Shown: piece by piece, positions 25,473 through 33,606 of the stretch
Numbering within the stretch: position 1 is the first letter of the stretch
Layout: each line of letters opens with the position of its first letter
Origin: Lacticaseibacillus hulanensis
Lineage (GTDB): Bacteria > Bacillota > Bacilli > Lactobacillales > Lactobacillaceae
DNA length: 64,000 nucleotides
Direction: 5' to 3'
Assembly: GCF_004010095.1 (NCBI RefSeq)
Contig: NZ_RRYD01000007.1
Location: 30,286-94,285, forward strand
The notes under the pieces: model-generated
Databases searched by the model: none
Told to the model about the DNA's origin: nothing
Seen by the model: only the letters and a program-made list of their open reading frames with translations
Translations under genes and position numbers: made by a program

Positions 25473-26588
25473 TTAGTTTTCGTTCGCCGCTTTGACGGCC
25501 TGGGCGACGTCTTCCCAGAGGTCGTCTTTGTCTTCGAGGCCAACGGAGAAGCGAATTAGCTGCGGTGTGATGCCGAGGCTCAGGCGATCTTCCACGGACA
25601 TGTCGTGGTGGGTCTGGATGTACGGCACCGTGATGAGGCTTTCCACCCCGCCGAGGCTTTCGGCGAAACTACAGATTTGCAGGTGGCGCAAGAACGTGTC
25701 GACGTTGTAGCCGTCCGCCAGGTAGAAGCTAATCATGCCGCCGACCCCCGCGTAGAGCACCTTGGCCACACCGTCCAGCGTTGGCAGTTTAGCAGCTAAA
25801 TACTGCGCGTTGCTTGTGTGGGCCGCCATGCGCACGTGGAGTGTTTTGAGCGAGCGAATGAGCAGCCAGGAGGTGAATGGGTCGAGTGTCTGGCCGGTGG
25901 TGGTCAGCTGATCGCGCAGCGTCGTCGCCAGCTTGTCATCCTTAACAATCACGGCGCCAGCGAGAATGTCGTTGTGCCCGCCGAGGTACTTGGTTGCGGA
26001 GTGCACCACGATGTCCGCGCCCAGGGTGAGTGGGTTTTGGTAAATTGGGGTGAGGAACGTGTTGTCGACCGCGATGAGGATGTCGGGCCGGATTGCGTGC
26101 ACCGCGGTGGCGACGCCCTCAATGTCGATGATTTTCATTGTTGGGTTCGATGGAGTTTCGAGCCAAATCAGCTTGGTTTCCGGCCGAATTGCCAGCAGCA
26201 GGTCGTCCACGTTGATGCCGTTCCACTTGTCGTAATTGATTTTGTAGTTGGCCTGCCGCTCGTCGAAGTAGCGGAAGGAGCCGCCGTAAAGGTCGTCGCT
26301 TGCAATGAAGTGGTCGCCGGTCTTGGTGAGGGCGGAGAAGACGAGGTCGATGGCCGCCATGCCGGAGCTGACCGCCAGTGCGGAAGAGCCGTGCTCGATT
26401 GTGGCCAGCTGCTGCTCGAGTAGCTGCCGCGTTGGCGTTGCGAGCCGCGAGTAGTCGAAGCCGGTGGATTGGCCAAGGCCAGGGTGGCGGAAAGCCGTTG
26501 AGAAGTAGAGTGGGGCAACAACCGCGCCGGTCTTGGCGTCGTCTGTCCCGTTAGTGCCTTGTGTAAGTTGCGTTGCGATTTTAACCAT
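25473..26588 (-). CDS. metI: Cystathionine gamma-synthase / O-acylhomoserine (thiol)-lyase
   Basis: A 371-residue PLP enzyme resembling B. subtilis MetI. It joins an O-acylhomoserine with cysteine (or sulfide). It has APLYFSTAFRH, GQSTGFDYSRLATPTRQL, DLYGGSFRYF, AVDNTFLTPI and the PLP lysine in HSATKYLGGHND, then FTSWLLIRSLKTL and AESLGGVESL. The frame extends 8 codons to 26612, but ATG 26588 is preceded by AAGGAG and begins the conserved sequence, so it is chosen. It follows metA by 42 bases in the methionine T-box operon. The exact thiol substrate is not readable from the sequence. Confidence 0.88.
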   Translation of the reverse strand: MVKIATQLTQGTNGTDDAKTGAVVAPLYFSTAFRHPGLGQSTGFDYSRLATPTRQLLEQQLATIEHGSSALAVSSGMAAIDLVFSALTKTGDHFIASDDLYGGSFRYFDERQANYKINYDKWNGINVDDLLLAIRPETKLIWLETPSNPTMKIIDIEGVATAVHAIRPDILIAVDNTFLTPIYQNPLTLGADIVVHSATKYLGGHNDILAGAVIVKDDKLATTLRDQLTTTGQTLDPFTSWLLIRSLKTLHVRMAAHTSNAQYLAAKLPTLDGVAKVLYAGVGGMISFYLADGYNVDTFLRHLQICSFAESLGGVESLITVPYIQTHHDMSVEDRLSLGITPQLIRFSVGLEDKDDLWEDVAQAVKAANEN

Positions 26589-26630
26589 GTGTGTGGGATC
26601 TCCTTTGTTCAAAGTTGATGCTGGAATTAA

Positions 26631-27422
26631 TTATGCTAACTGGGCAAGCCAGTTGTGGTAAAACGCCGTTGCGCTGCTGCGCCAGGTGTACTGCGGGCGC
26701 ATGTCCGGGTCAAAATAGTTGGCCGGCCGCGGTGCCAGTGCCCCATTCTTGCGGCGGTCACGGTGGTATTCGTCCGCCAGCGTGCCGGGCAGGTATTCGA
26801 AGTGACCGGCGACGTAATGGGACCTGGTGCTGGCATCGGCGACAATCAGCGCGCCGAGGTCGGAATTCCCGGCCAGGACCTCTCCGCGCTGCACGCTCAG
26901 TGGAATCTTGAAGTAGCGCGATTGCGGCATCGTGACGCCATTTGCGGTGTAAACACCGGTGATTTTGCGGTCCAGTTGCTCCGGGGTAAACACGCCGTCC
27001 GCATACCCGGCGGCGTCCGCGCCCCAGCAGAGGAAGAGGCTCTGCCTGACGTGGGTGTGCCGCCACCGCAAGATTTGCTGGAACTCGTCCCAATAATCAA
27101 CGTCGGTGAAGGCAATGCGGTCAAGCGGCGCCCCGGTCACGATGAGGGCGTCGAAGTTTTCATTCTGCACGGCGGCAAAGTTCGTGTACGCGGCGGTAAT
27201 CTGCTCGGCGTGTCGCCTAATTGCGTGCGTTGCCGGCAGACAGAAGGTGACCTCGATATCGGTTGCGGGCGAACCCGCTAGTTGCAGGATGCGGACGAAT
27301 TGCCGCTCGGTCACGGCGCGATTGGGCATTAGGTTCAAGATTAGAATTTTGAGGTCACCAGCCGGCGCGTCTTTTGCCGTTTTGCGGCGGGTAAGGCCGG
27401 TGCGCAGATAGATGTGAGCCAT
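26631..27422 (-). CDS. metA: Homoserine O-acyltransferase, MetA family
   Basis: Activates homoserine by transferring a succinyl or acetyl group, the first committed step to methionine. A 263-residue MetA-type protein (the E. coli enzyme is about 309), so slightly short at the N terminus. LILNLMPNRAVTERQF, TGAPLDRI, the nucleophilic cysteine in LFLCWGADAA and the His-Glu pair in GHFEYLPGTL are present. The residue after GAPL, part of the segment reported to influence acyl-CoA choice, is Asp, so neither succinyl nor acetyl use is clear. GGAGG lies before the ATG at 27422. First gene after the T-box leader. Confidence 0.93.
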   Translation of the reverse strand: MAHIYLRTGLTRRKTAKDAPAGDLKILILNLMPNRAVTERQFVRILQLAGSPATDIEVTFCLPATHAIRRHAEQITAAYTNFAAVQNENFDALIVTGAPLDRIAFTDVDYWDEFQQILRWRHTHVRQSLFLCWGADAAGYADGVFTPEQLDRKITGVYTANGVTMPQSRYFKIPLSVQRGEVLAGNSDLGALIVADASTRSHYVAGHFEYLPGTLADEYHRDRRKNGALAPRPANYFDPDMRPQYTWRSSATAFYHNWLAQLA

Positions 27423-27484
27423 TTTAATTCCTCCAGTGTGTGTGGGTCCGTAGCGCAGAGGAAGGCGCTACGGGTGTGACGAAA

Positions 27485-27770
27485 TAAAAAAAGTCCCGCA
27501 ATCCAAATATTGGACTGCGGGACGATTGGTCGTGGTACCACCCGGGTTTTGCTAACCATCGCTGGTTAACACTTATGCGGTACGGCTAAACAAGATGCAG
27601 CTTGCAAAGCGATACCGTCACGCGATAACGGGCGTACCCGTGGCCGACTTACTTGCGCTCGCCGGTCACATACTCAAAGACCATTTTCACGTGTTTCTGC
27701 GTACCGGATTCCACCAACCCCGGTTCTCTGCGCCGCGTAGCCACGTTACTTATCTCGTCAACGTACTAAA
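27485..27770 (-). promoter_or_regulatory. T-box riboswitch, probably methionine-specific
   Basis: Reading the minus strand, the leader contains the core T-box sequence GGGTGGTACCACG (27531-27543), directly followed by a terminator stem (27493-27505 with 27511-27523) and a long U run. Upstream lie the stem I elements, including an AGAGAACCGG block and GGTTGGTG. In the predicted specifier loop GAAAATGGTC the codon is AUG (27684-27682), which fits tRNA-Met and the downstream methionine genes. Uncharged tRNA would pair with the T-box and allow read-through. The specifier position is inferred by eye from the usual layout. Confidence 0.88.
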
Positions 27771-27883
27771 TTAATTGTGTTTATATTAAAGCCGAATTAA
27801 CGCCGCGTCAAGAGCCGTTTAAATATTTGTGGCGATTTGCTGGCGAATAATGAGACGAAATGCGGCGCAACCGCGACTGGCCA

Positions 27884-27909
27884 CAAAAAAAGCGCACTGG
27901 GTTGTGCGC
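27884..27909 (-). terminator. Terminator of the aspartate kinase gene
   Basis: On the minus strand GCGCAC, a 6-base loop and GTGCGC are followed by a run of U. Confidence 0.8.
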
Positions 27910-27924
27910 ATTCATGGTGGCTAT

Positions 27925-29283
27925 TTACTTTTCGGAACTCAGGTCGTAGATGACCTTCACCGCGGTCTTGGCCGATTCGCTGGCCACCCCAATCATCGTG
28001 GAGATGCGGGATGCACCTTGATTGATCATGGTTGGTGCAATGCCGGCGTCCGCGAGCCGCGTGAGGACCTTGCTGATGAGGTCGTGCTTCATGAACAGGC
28101 CCTCGCCGACAATCATGAGGATGGCGAAGTTATCGAACCATTCCAGCTGGTCGGGGTTAATCGCCTCTTTGATTTCGTCGGTCATGGCCTCAACCTGACT
28201 GTCGTTGATTTGGTCCTTGGCGAAGATAATCGTGAGGTCATCGATTCCGGATGGCATGTGTTCGTAGCTTACGTTGTACTTGTAGAGAATCTGCAGAATC
28301 TTGAGCGTCAGCCCGACTTCCTTGTTCAGCAGGTAGCGGTGCAAATACAGCGCCTTGAACCCATCGTTGACCGCAATCCCAGTGATGGAGTGGTGGTGCC
28401 GCACGTCCTTGGTCGGGGCGATGAACGTCCCACGCGCGGTGGGGTCGTTGGTGTTCTTCACGTTCACGCGAATTCCGCCCTGGATGACGGGAATGATGGC
28501 CTCGTCGTTGAAGACGGAGAAGCCGGAGTAGGACAGCTCCCGCATTTCCCGGTAAGTCAGCGTGTTGATTGCGCGCGGGTGGGAAATAATGTGCGGGTCA
28601 ACGGCGTAAATGGCGGAAACATCGGTGAAGTTCTCGTACAGGTCGACGTGGAAGCCGCGCGCCAAGATGGAGCCGGTGATGTCCGAGCCGCCCCGCGCGA
28701 AAGTTGCCAAGTTGCCGTCTTTGTCGTAAGCAAAAAATCCGGGAACCACAATGCGCTCGCCGTCGTTAATCTTGAACTTAGCGATGCTGGCGTAACTTGA
28801 TTCAACCAGTTCGGAGGCGCGGGGTGCGCCGGCGACGACCATGCCCAGTTCCTTGGGGTCAACGAAGCGGGTTGGGCCGAACTGCTCGTTCATGATGTGG
28901 GCGATGAGCCGGGAATTCATGTTTTCACCTTGGGCCATGAATGCGGCGTAAAGGTGCTCGGTGGTTGGGTAGCTGGCTTGTTCCAGTGCAGTCAGGTGCG
29001 CGCGCAACTTGGCCACCGAGTCGTCGGTCAGCTTGAAGTAATCAGCGATTTCCTGGTAGCGGGCAATAATCGTGTCCTTAATTGCGGTGGTGTCCTTCTT
29101 GGACTGGACGGTAGCGGCGAGCTGAACGAGGAGGTCGGTCACCTTGGTGTCACCCTTGAACCGTTTGCCCGGTGCAGAGAGGACAACAATGCGCCGCTCG
29201 GGATCAGCGGTGATGATGTTAATGGCCTTTGCGACTTGCTCGCCGGTAGCAAGGGATGAGCCGCCGAACTTGATAACTTTCAT
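27925..29283 (-). CDS. lysC: Aspartate kinase (YclM/ThrD-like)
   Basis: Phosphorylates aspartate, the entry to lysine, diaminopimelate, methionine and threonine synthesis. 452 residues. The N-terminal KVIKFGGSSLA motif, VLSAPGKR, FARGGSDITGS and the regulatory ACT region in the last 150 residues are present. The sequence style (PGKRFKGDTKVTDLL) resembles the B. subtilis third isozyme YclM/ThrD rather than the dapG or lysC types, so feedback by threonine and lysine is likely but not shown. GGAGG lies 7 bases before the ATG at 29283. It lies alone on the minus strand between the T-box leader and the divergent lysine riboswitch; TTGACA at 29357-29352 may be its -35. Confidence 0.95.
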   Translation of the reverse strand: MKVIKFGGSSLATGEQVAKAINIITADPERRIVVLSAPGKRFKGDTKVTDLLVQLAATVQSKKDTTAIKDTIIARYQEIADYFKLTDDSVAKLRAHLTALEQASYPTTEHLYAAFMAQGENMNSRLIAHIMNEQFGPTRFVDPKELGMVVAGAPRASELVESSYASIAKFKINDGERIVVPGFFAYDKDGNLATFARGGSDITGSILARGFHVDLYENFTDVSAIYAVDPHIISHPRAINTLTYREMRELSYSGFSVFNDEAIIPVIQGGIRVNVKNTNDPTARGTFIAPTKDVRHHHSITGIAVNDGFKALYLHRYLLNKEVGLTLKILQILYKYNVSYEHMPSGIDDLTIIFAKDQINDSQVEAMTDEIKEAINPDQLEWFDNFAILMIVGEGLFMKHDLISKVLTRLADAGIAPTMINQGASRISTMIGVASESAKTAVKVIYDLSSEK

Positions 29284-29431
29284 GGAGGTAATGCCTGCTT
29301 TCTAGTTCCTAGAATTAGATTCACATTAAGTTAATCCGTAAAAATTATTATTGTCAAGGGTTGACAGGAAAGAATCACCGTCGTAACCTGAAACCAATCA
29401 CCGCGCCGTGGAATACAGCGCGTAATTAAAT

Positions 29432-29672
29432 ATTTTTGATAGAGGTTGCGGTCAACAAGATTAGCACGACTCAGTTCCAGTCAGGAACGCTTAGGTCGGG
29501 TGAAAGGGAAGACCGCCGAAACCGGATGCGTGACGTCCACCCGGTTGGGCCGTTGGTTAAGAGCTAACGGACTGTCGTCGCAACTGCGACGGAGCGCTAT
29601 CGCGATTCACAACGAAACTAATTGATGGTCTCAGTGGATGTGCGGACGCGCATTCAGTGAGACCTTTTTTTG
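29432..29672 (+). promoter_or_regulatory. Lysine riboswitch (L-box) with terminator
   Basis: GATAG at 29438-29442 pairs with CTATC at 29597-29601 to close the aptamer P1 stem. Inside are the conserved AGAGG, GAAAGGGAAGACCGCCGAAA, GGACTGTCGTCG and GGAGCGCTATC blocks of the L-box. The expression platform is the hairpin 29627-29666 followed by seven T. When lysine is bound, transcription of the alr-lysA-dap genes should end here. Confidence 0.93.
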
Positions 29673-29674
29673 TG

Positions 29675-29796
29675 CACAGAGCGGAGCGGGCCGTTCAGAA
29701 GTTGAGGACTAGCGTGGCCGCAAACGAGATTGCGCTTTTTGCAATCTTGTTTGGGGACGTGCTAGCCGCAGACTTCTGGCCCACGCAGCTCGACTA
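29675..29796 (+). repeat. Palindromic repeat unit A
   Basis: Starts CACAGAGCGGAG and ends GCAGCTCGACTA. The outer arms are imperfectly complementary, and an inner hairpin (CAAACGAGATTGC with GCAATCTTGTTTG) lies at the centre. Unit B is a second copy with the same ends. Confidence 0.75.
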
Positions 29797-29800
29797 AGAT

Positions 29801-29923
29801 CACAGAGCGGAGTGGGCCGCTCAGAAGTTGAGGAATATCGGCGAATCGAGTTTGATGGGTGGGTTTTCCCATCGTTCATAATTCGTGGGTAACCGCAGAC
29901 TTCTGGCCCGCGCAGCTCGACTA
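29801..29923 (+). repeat. Palindromic repeat unit B
   Basis: Direct repeat of unit A ends, with CAGAAGTTGAGGA and CGCAGACTTCTGGCCC blocks shared, but a different inner hairpin around GATGGG/CCCATC. Together A and B fill most of the gap between the riboswitch and the racemase gene. Confidence 0.75.
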
Positions 29924-30151
29924 CGCGCCGCACCGTCCCCCAAAACCTTTTCGATTGTTGTCTTAAATCGTTTGTCGCTGCGTAATTTAAATGCACAAAA
30001 TTCACTCTTTCCCCACATCATCACACAAATATTTGCATTCTTTGCTAAAACCTTGAAAACTCCCTGCAACCGCCAAAAACAGGGGCGGCGTGCGGTACAA
30101 TTGGGAGGTAAATTGGGAAACAAGGGGCGTAAGAATACGCGCCGAGATTTA

Positions 30152-30202
30152 GTCGAGCTCCGCAGCCATGCTCACGAGCAAACCGGGCTGCTCCGCTCTG
30201 TA
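30152..30202 (-). repeat. Shortened inverted copy of the palindromic repeat
   Basis: On the minus strand it starts ACAGAGCGGAG and ends GAGCTCGACTA, the same ends as units A and B, with most of the inside missing. It ends at the RBS of the racemase gene, so its hairpin could affect translation. Confidence 0.6.
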
Positions 30203-30217
30203 AGGAGACATATAACA

Positions 30218-31336
30218 ATGGTAGTTGCTACACACCGCCCTACGCGGTTACTTATTTCGAAAGAAGCTGTTGCCCACAACATCAAGGAGACGCGGGACGC
30301 GGCGCACGCCAAGACCGTTTTTCTTGCGGTGAAGGCCAATGCTTATGGCTTTGGCTTGCTTGAGGTCAGCCGGGCCGCCATTGACGGTGGGGCCGATGGA
30401 CTTGCCGTTGCCGTCATTGACGAGGCGCTTTCTCTGCGACAGGCCGGCTTTACCTGTCCGATTCTCATCATGTCGCTCATTCAGCCGGAGTACGCTGGTA
30501 TCGCCGCCGCCCACAGCTTCATCACCACGGTGGCCAGTCTTGATTGGCTCAAGCGCGCGCAGCCGTATTTGAGCGCCGACATCCCGCTGCGGGTTTCGGT
30601 TGCCGTCGATACCGGGATGGGCCGCATTGGCTACCGGGACCGCGGCGAAATCGACGCCAGCCTCGACTTTATGCAGAAAAGCCCGCGGCAGTTTGATTAC
30701 TACGGGCTCATGACGCACTTTTCGCAGGCGGATTCCAGCGAGGTGGATTATTTCCACAAGCAGCTGGCCCGCTGGCACGAACTAACCGACACGCTCGAAA
30801 AACCGGTGATGGTGCACGTGGCGAACTCCGGGGCGTCCATGTACCACGCGGACGAAATCCCGCACGATGTCATTCGCGCCGGGACCAGCGTTTACGGCAT
30901 CGAGCCATCACTTGGTGAACTGCGGCCCGCAAATTATTTGCAGCAGATTGAACGCCTGGAAACCGAGCTTGTTTTCGTCAAGCAAATGCACGAAGGCGAC
31001 GGCATTTCGTACGGCCACATCTATCACGCCAAGGAAGGCGAGTGGATTGGGACCGTGGCGCTCGGGTACGGCGACGGGCTGATGCGTAAGCTCACTGGGT
31101 ACCACGTTCTCGTTAACGGCCAGGAATGCCAGATTGTCGGCAAGCTGGCCATGGACGCGATGATGATTCGCCTGCCTGGTGAGCTGCCAGTTGGGACGAA
31201 GGTCACCGTGCTCGGCCAGGACGGGGACAAACGCATCACGCTCGATGACTGGGGCAATTACATCGGCATCGCGCCGTGGGAATTGTCCATCATTTTCCAG
31301 GAACGCCTCAAGCGCGAACTGGTAGATCACTTTTAA
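30218..31336 (+). CDS. alr: Alanine racemase family protein heading the lysine operon
   Basis: A 372-residue PLP-dependent fold-type III racemase. The PLP lysine lies in LAVKANAYGFG, the second catalytic tyrosine in GISYGHIYHAKEGEW, and AVDTGMGRIGYR, HVANSGASM and RAGTSVYGI are present. It should interconvert L- and D-alanine. Because it opens a lysine/DAP operon that contains no dapF, an epimerase role on diaminopimelate deserves testing. The frame is open 111 codons further upstream, across the palindromic repeats. ATG 30218 has AAGGAGAC 8 bases away and begins the conserved domain, so it is chosen. Controlled by the lysine riboswitch. Confidence 0.88.
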   Translation: MVVATHRPTRLLISKEAVAHNIKETRDAAHAKTVFLAVKANAYGFGLLEVSRAAIDGGADGLAVAVIDEALSLRQAGFTCPILIMSLIQPEYAGIAAAHSFITTVASLDWLKRAQPYLSADIPLRVSVAVDTGMGRIGYRDRGEIDASLDFMQKSPRQFDYYGLMTHFSQADSSEVDYFHKQLARWHELTDTLEKPVMVHVANSGASMYHADEIPHDVIRAGTSVYGIEPSLGELRPANYLQQIERLETELVFVKQMHEGDGISYGHIYHAKEGEWIGTVALGYGDGLMRKLTGYHVLVNGQECQIVGKLAMDAMMIRLPGELPVGTKVTVLGQDGDKRITLDDWGNYIGIAPWELSIIFQERLKRELVDHF

Positions 31337-31422
31337 CCCGCAATGAGTCGGGTTAACGCCGAACTGCAGCAAGAAAAACACAGCTAATCCGATTCAAGGG
31401 ACAAGTAAAGGAGATATTGCAC

Positions 31423-32712
31423 ATGACCATTCCATTCACGACCGGCGCAAACGGCGAACTGACCATCGGCGGCGTCAAGGCAACTGACCTCGCCGCTAAG
31501 TACGGCACGCCACTTTATGTCTATGACGTCAGCCGCATCCGCGGAGCGATTCAGGCGTACAACGAGGCGTTCCAGGCCCGGAACGTTGATTACACAATCA
31601 GTTACGCGGCCAAGGCCTTCGCGAGTGTCGCCATGTTTCAGGTGGTCGCAGAAGAGCACGCGCACCTAGATGTGGTGTCGGGCGGCGAAATTGCGACGGC
31701 GGTCAAGGCCGGGTTCGACATGCGCAATGTTTCCTTTAATGGTAATAACAAGTCGGATGCCGAGCTGGCGTACGCGCTTGAGGTTGGCCTCGGCACCATC
31801 ATCGTCGACAACGATTACGAGCTAACCCGGCTCGCCAAGATGGCGGCGGCCAAGGGGATTTGCCAGCCAATCTTGCTGCGGGTGGCCCCAGCCGTTTCGG
31901 CCCACACGCACGAGTACATCATGACGGGTCAGGCCGACAGCAAGTTTGGTTTCGACGTGGCCAGTGGTCAGGTGGCCTCGGCAATTAAGAAGGTCAAGGC
32001 GGCACCAAGCCTCAAGCTGCTTGGACTGCACGCCCACATTGGCTCGCAGATTTTTGAGATTGCCGGATTCATCGAGGAGGCCAAGAAGCTAATCCAGTTG
32101 GCCGCGGAGAATGATTTTGAGCCCGAAGTCATCGACGTTGGCGGCGGTTTTGGGATTCAGTACACCGATGATGACCAGCCGCTACCACCGAGTCGTTTTG
32201 TCGATTCACTGGTCGAAACGGTAACGCAGGGCGCCAAGGACAACGGGTGGGCCACCCCCGCAATCTGGGTTGAACCCGGTCGCTCGATTGTCGGCGTTGC
32301 CGGGACGACGTTGTACACGGCTGGTGGACGCAAAGAAATTCCTGGCGTGCGCACGTACCAGACGGTCGACGGGGGGATGGGCGACAACATTCGCCCGGCG
32401 CTTTACCAGGCCGACTACCAGGCGGTGCTCGCCAAGACCCCTAAGGCCAAGCCAACCGAGACGGTGACGATTGCGGGCAAGTACTGCGAATCCGGCGACA
32501 TTCTAATTAAGGACGCAAAACTGCCGGCAATTACGCCCGGCGACGTGATTGCCCTGTTGAGCACGGGGGCGTACGGCTATTCCATGGCCTCGCTCTACAA
32601 CCGCAACCCGCGGCCGGCAGTTGTTTTCGCGGAAAACGGGCGGGCGCAAGAGGTGATTCGCCGCGAAACGTGGGCGGATTTAACGGATCACGATTTGTCC
32701 TACAAAGGTTAA
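31423..32712 (+). CDS. lysA: Diaminopimelate decarboxylase
   Basis: Decarboxylates meso-diaminopimelate to L-lysine, the final step. 429 residues, fold-type III PLP enzyme. The PLP lysine is in SYAAKAFAS; HLDVVSGGE, LHAHIGSQIFE, DVGGGFGIQY, the VEPGRSIVG phosphate site and the YCESGDIL segment with the active-site cysteine are all visible. AAGGAG lies about 8 bases before ATG 31423; a TTG two codons earlier is too near the RBS. Second gene of the lysine riboswitch operon, 86 bases after the racemase. Confidence 0.97.
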   Translation: MTIPFTTGANGELTIGGVKATDLAAKYGTPLYVYDVSRIRGAIQAYNEAFQARNVDYTISYAAKAFASVAMFQVVAEEHAHLDVVSGGEIATAVKAGFDMRNVSFNGNNKSDAELAYALEVGLGTIIVDNDYELTRLAKMAAAKGICQPILLRVAPAVSAHTHEYIMTGQADSKFGFDVASGQVASAIKKVKAAPSLKLLGLHAHIGSQIFEIAGFIEEAKKLIQLAAENDFEPEVIDVGGGFGIQYTDDDQPLPPSRFVDSLVETVTQGAKDNGWATPAIWVEPGRSIVGVAGTTLYTAGGRKEIPGVRTYQTVDGGMGDNIRPALYQADYQAVLAKTPKAKPTETVTIAGKYCESGDILIKDAKLPAITPGDVIALLSTGAYGYSMASLYNRNPRPAVVFAENGRAQEVIRRETWADLTDHDLSYKG

Positions 32713-32807
32713 GCCTTTTCAAAGCCGGTTCTGATCGAGAATTCGTAGTAGTATATAGTAAGTGAACTAAAGTAGATGGTTTTTACCTAGTCCAGAGGAG
32801 AATGAAT

Positions 32808-33527
32808 ATGCCAAAACAGTTTGATGCAGAGAAGATTATCGACTACATTGCCACCGCGCCCAAGAAGACGCCGGTGCACGTTACCTTTGCTGGGGATATT
32901 GACCAGCTCACATCAGTGCCCGATGGGGTTGAAGCTTTCCTTGACGTCAAGACGGGCCAGCTGTTCGGGGACAACGCACTGATTGCACCATGGCTTGAAG
33001 CAAACGCAGCCCACATCAGCGCCAAGCACGTGGAAGTGACTGCCCGCAACTCCGGGGTACCAATGCTCGACATTACTAACGACAACGCCCGCATCGAACC
33101 TGGTGCAATTATTCGCGAGCACGTTGCGATTGGCGACAATGCCGTCATCATGATGGGTGCCGTCATCAACATCGGCTCCGTCATCGGCGACGGCACGATG
33201 ATTGACATGGGTGCCGTTCTTGGTGGCCGCGCAACCGTTGGGAACCACTGCCACATTGGTGCTGGTGCCGTTTTGGCCGGCGTCGTTGAACCAGCTTCCG
33301 CAACGCCAGTTATCATTGAAGACGACGTGCTGGTTGGGGCTAATGCGGTTGTGCTCGAGGGTGTGCGCGTTGGTGCCGGTGCCGTTGTTGCGGCCGGTGC
33401 GATTGTGACGAAGGACGTACCCGCACACACAGTTGTTGCTGGGGTCCCTGCCAAGGTAATCAAGGAAATCGACGCGAAGACTGAGGGCAAGACCGCGCTC
33501 ATCGACGCTCTGCGTAACTTGGACTAA
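32808..33527 (+). CDS. dapH: Tetrahydrodipicolinate N-acetyltransferase
   Basis: Acetylates L-2,3,4,5-tetrahydrodipicolinate using acetyl-CoA, which defines the acetylase variant of the DAP pathway. 239 residues. An N-terminal helical domain is followed by left-handed beta-helix hexapeptide repeats ([39 protein letters not shown]) and a C-terminal cap with [24 protein letters not shown] 32808 is preferred over ATG 32802 because the latter lies only 1-2 bases from AGAGGAG. Often named dapD in lactobacilli. It lies between lysA and the deacetylase gene. Confidence 0.95.
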   Translation: MPKQFDAEKIIDYIATAPKKTPVHVTFAGDIDQLTSVPDGVEAFLDVKTGQLFGDNALIAPWLEANAAHISAKHVEVTARNSGVPMLDITNDNARIEPGAIIREHVAIGDNAVIMMGAVINIGSVIGDGTMIDMGAVLGGRATVGNHCHIGAGAVLAGVVEPASATPVIIEDDVLVGANAVVLEGVRVGAGAVVAAGAIVTKDVPAHTVVAGVPAKVIKEIDAKTEGKTALIDALRNLD

Positions 33528-33606
33528 CCAAGCGCAGCTAGATTAGTTTTGACTGCGTATCGACATAGGGGTGGCGACACTCCTTGATTTGCAAAGGAAG
33601 TACGTT

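Noticed and set aside
27829..28800. 323-codon plus-strand frame opposite aspartate kinase
   Set aside because: Codon-phase shadow of a certain gene on the other strand; no RBS and no recognisable motif.
29885..30217. In-frame 111-codon extension upstream of the racemase gene
   Set aside because: It crosses the palindromic repeats, has no RBS, and lacks protein character. ATG 30218 has a good RBS and begins the conserved domain.
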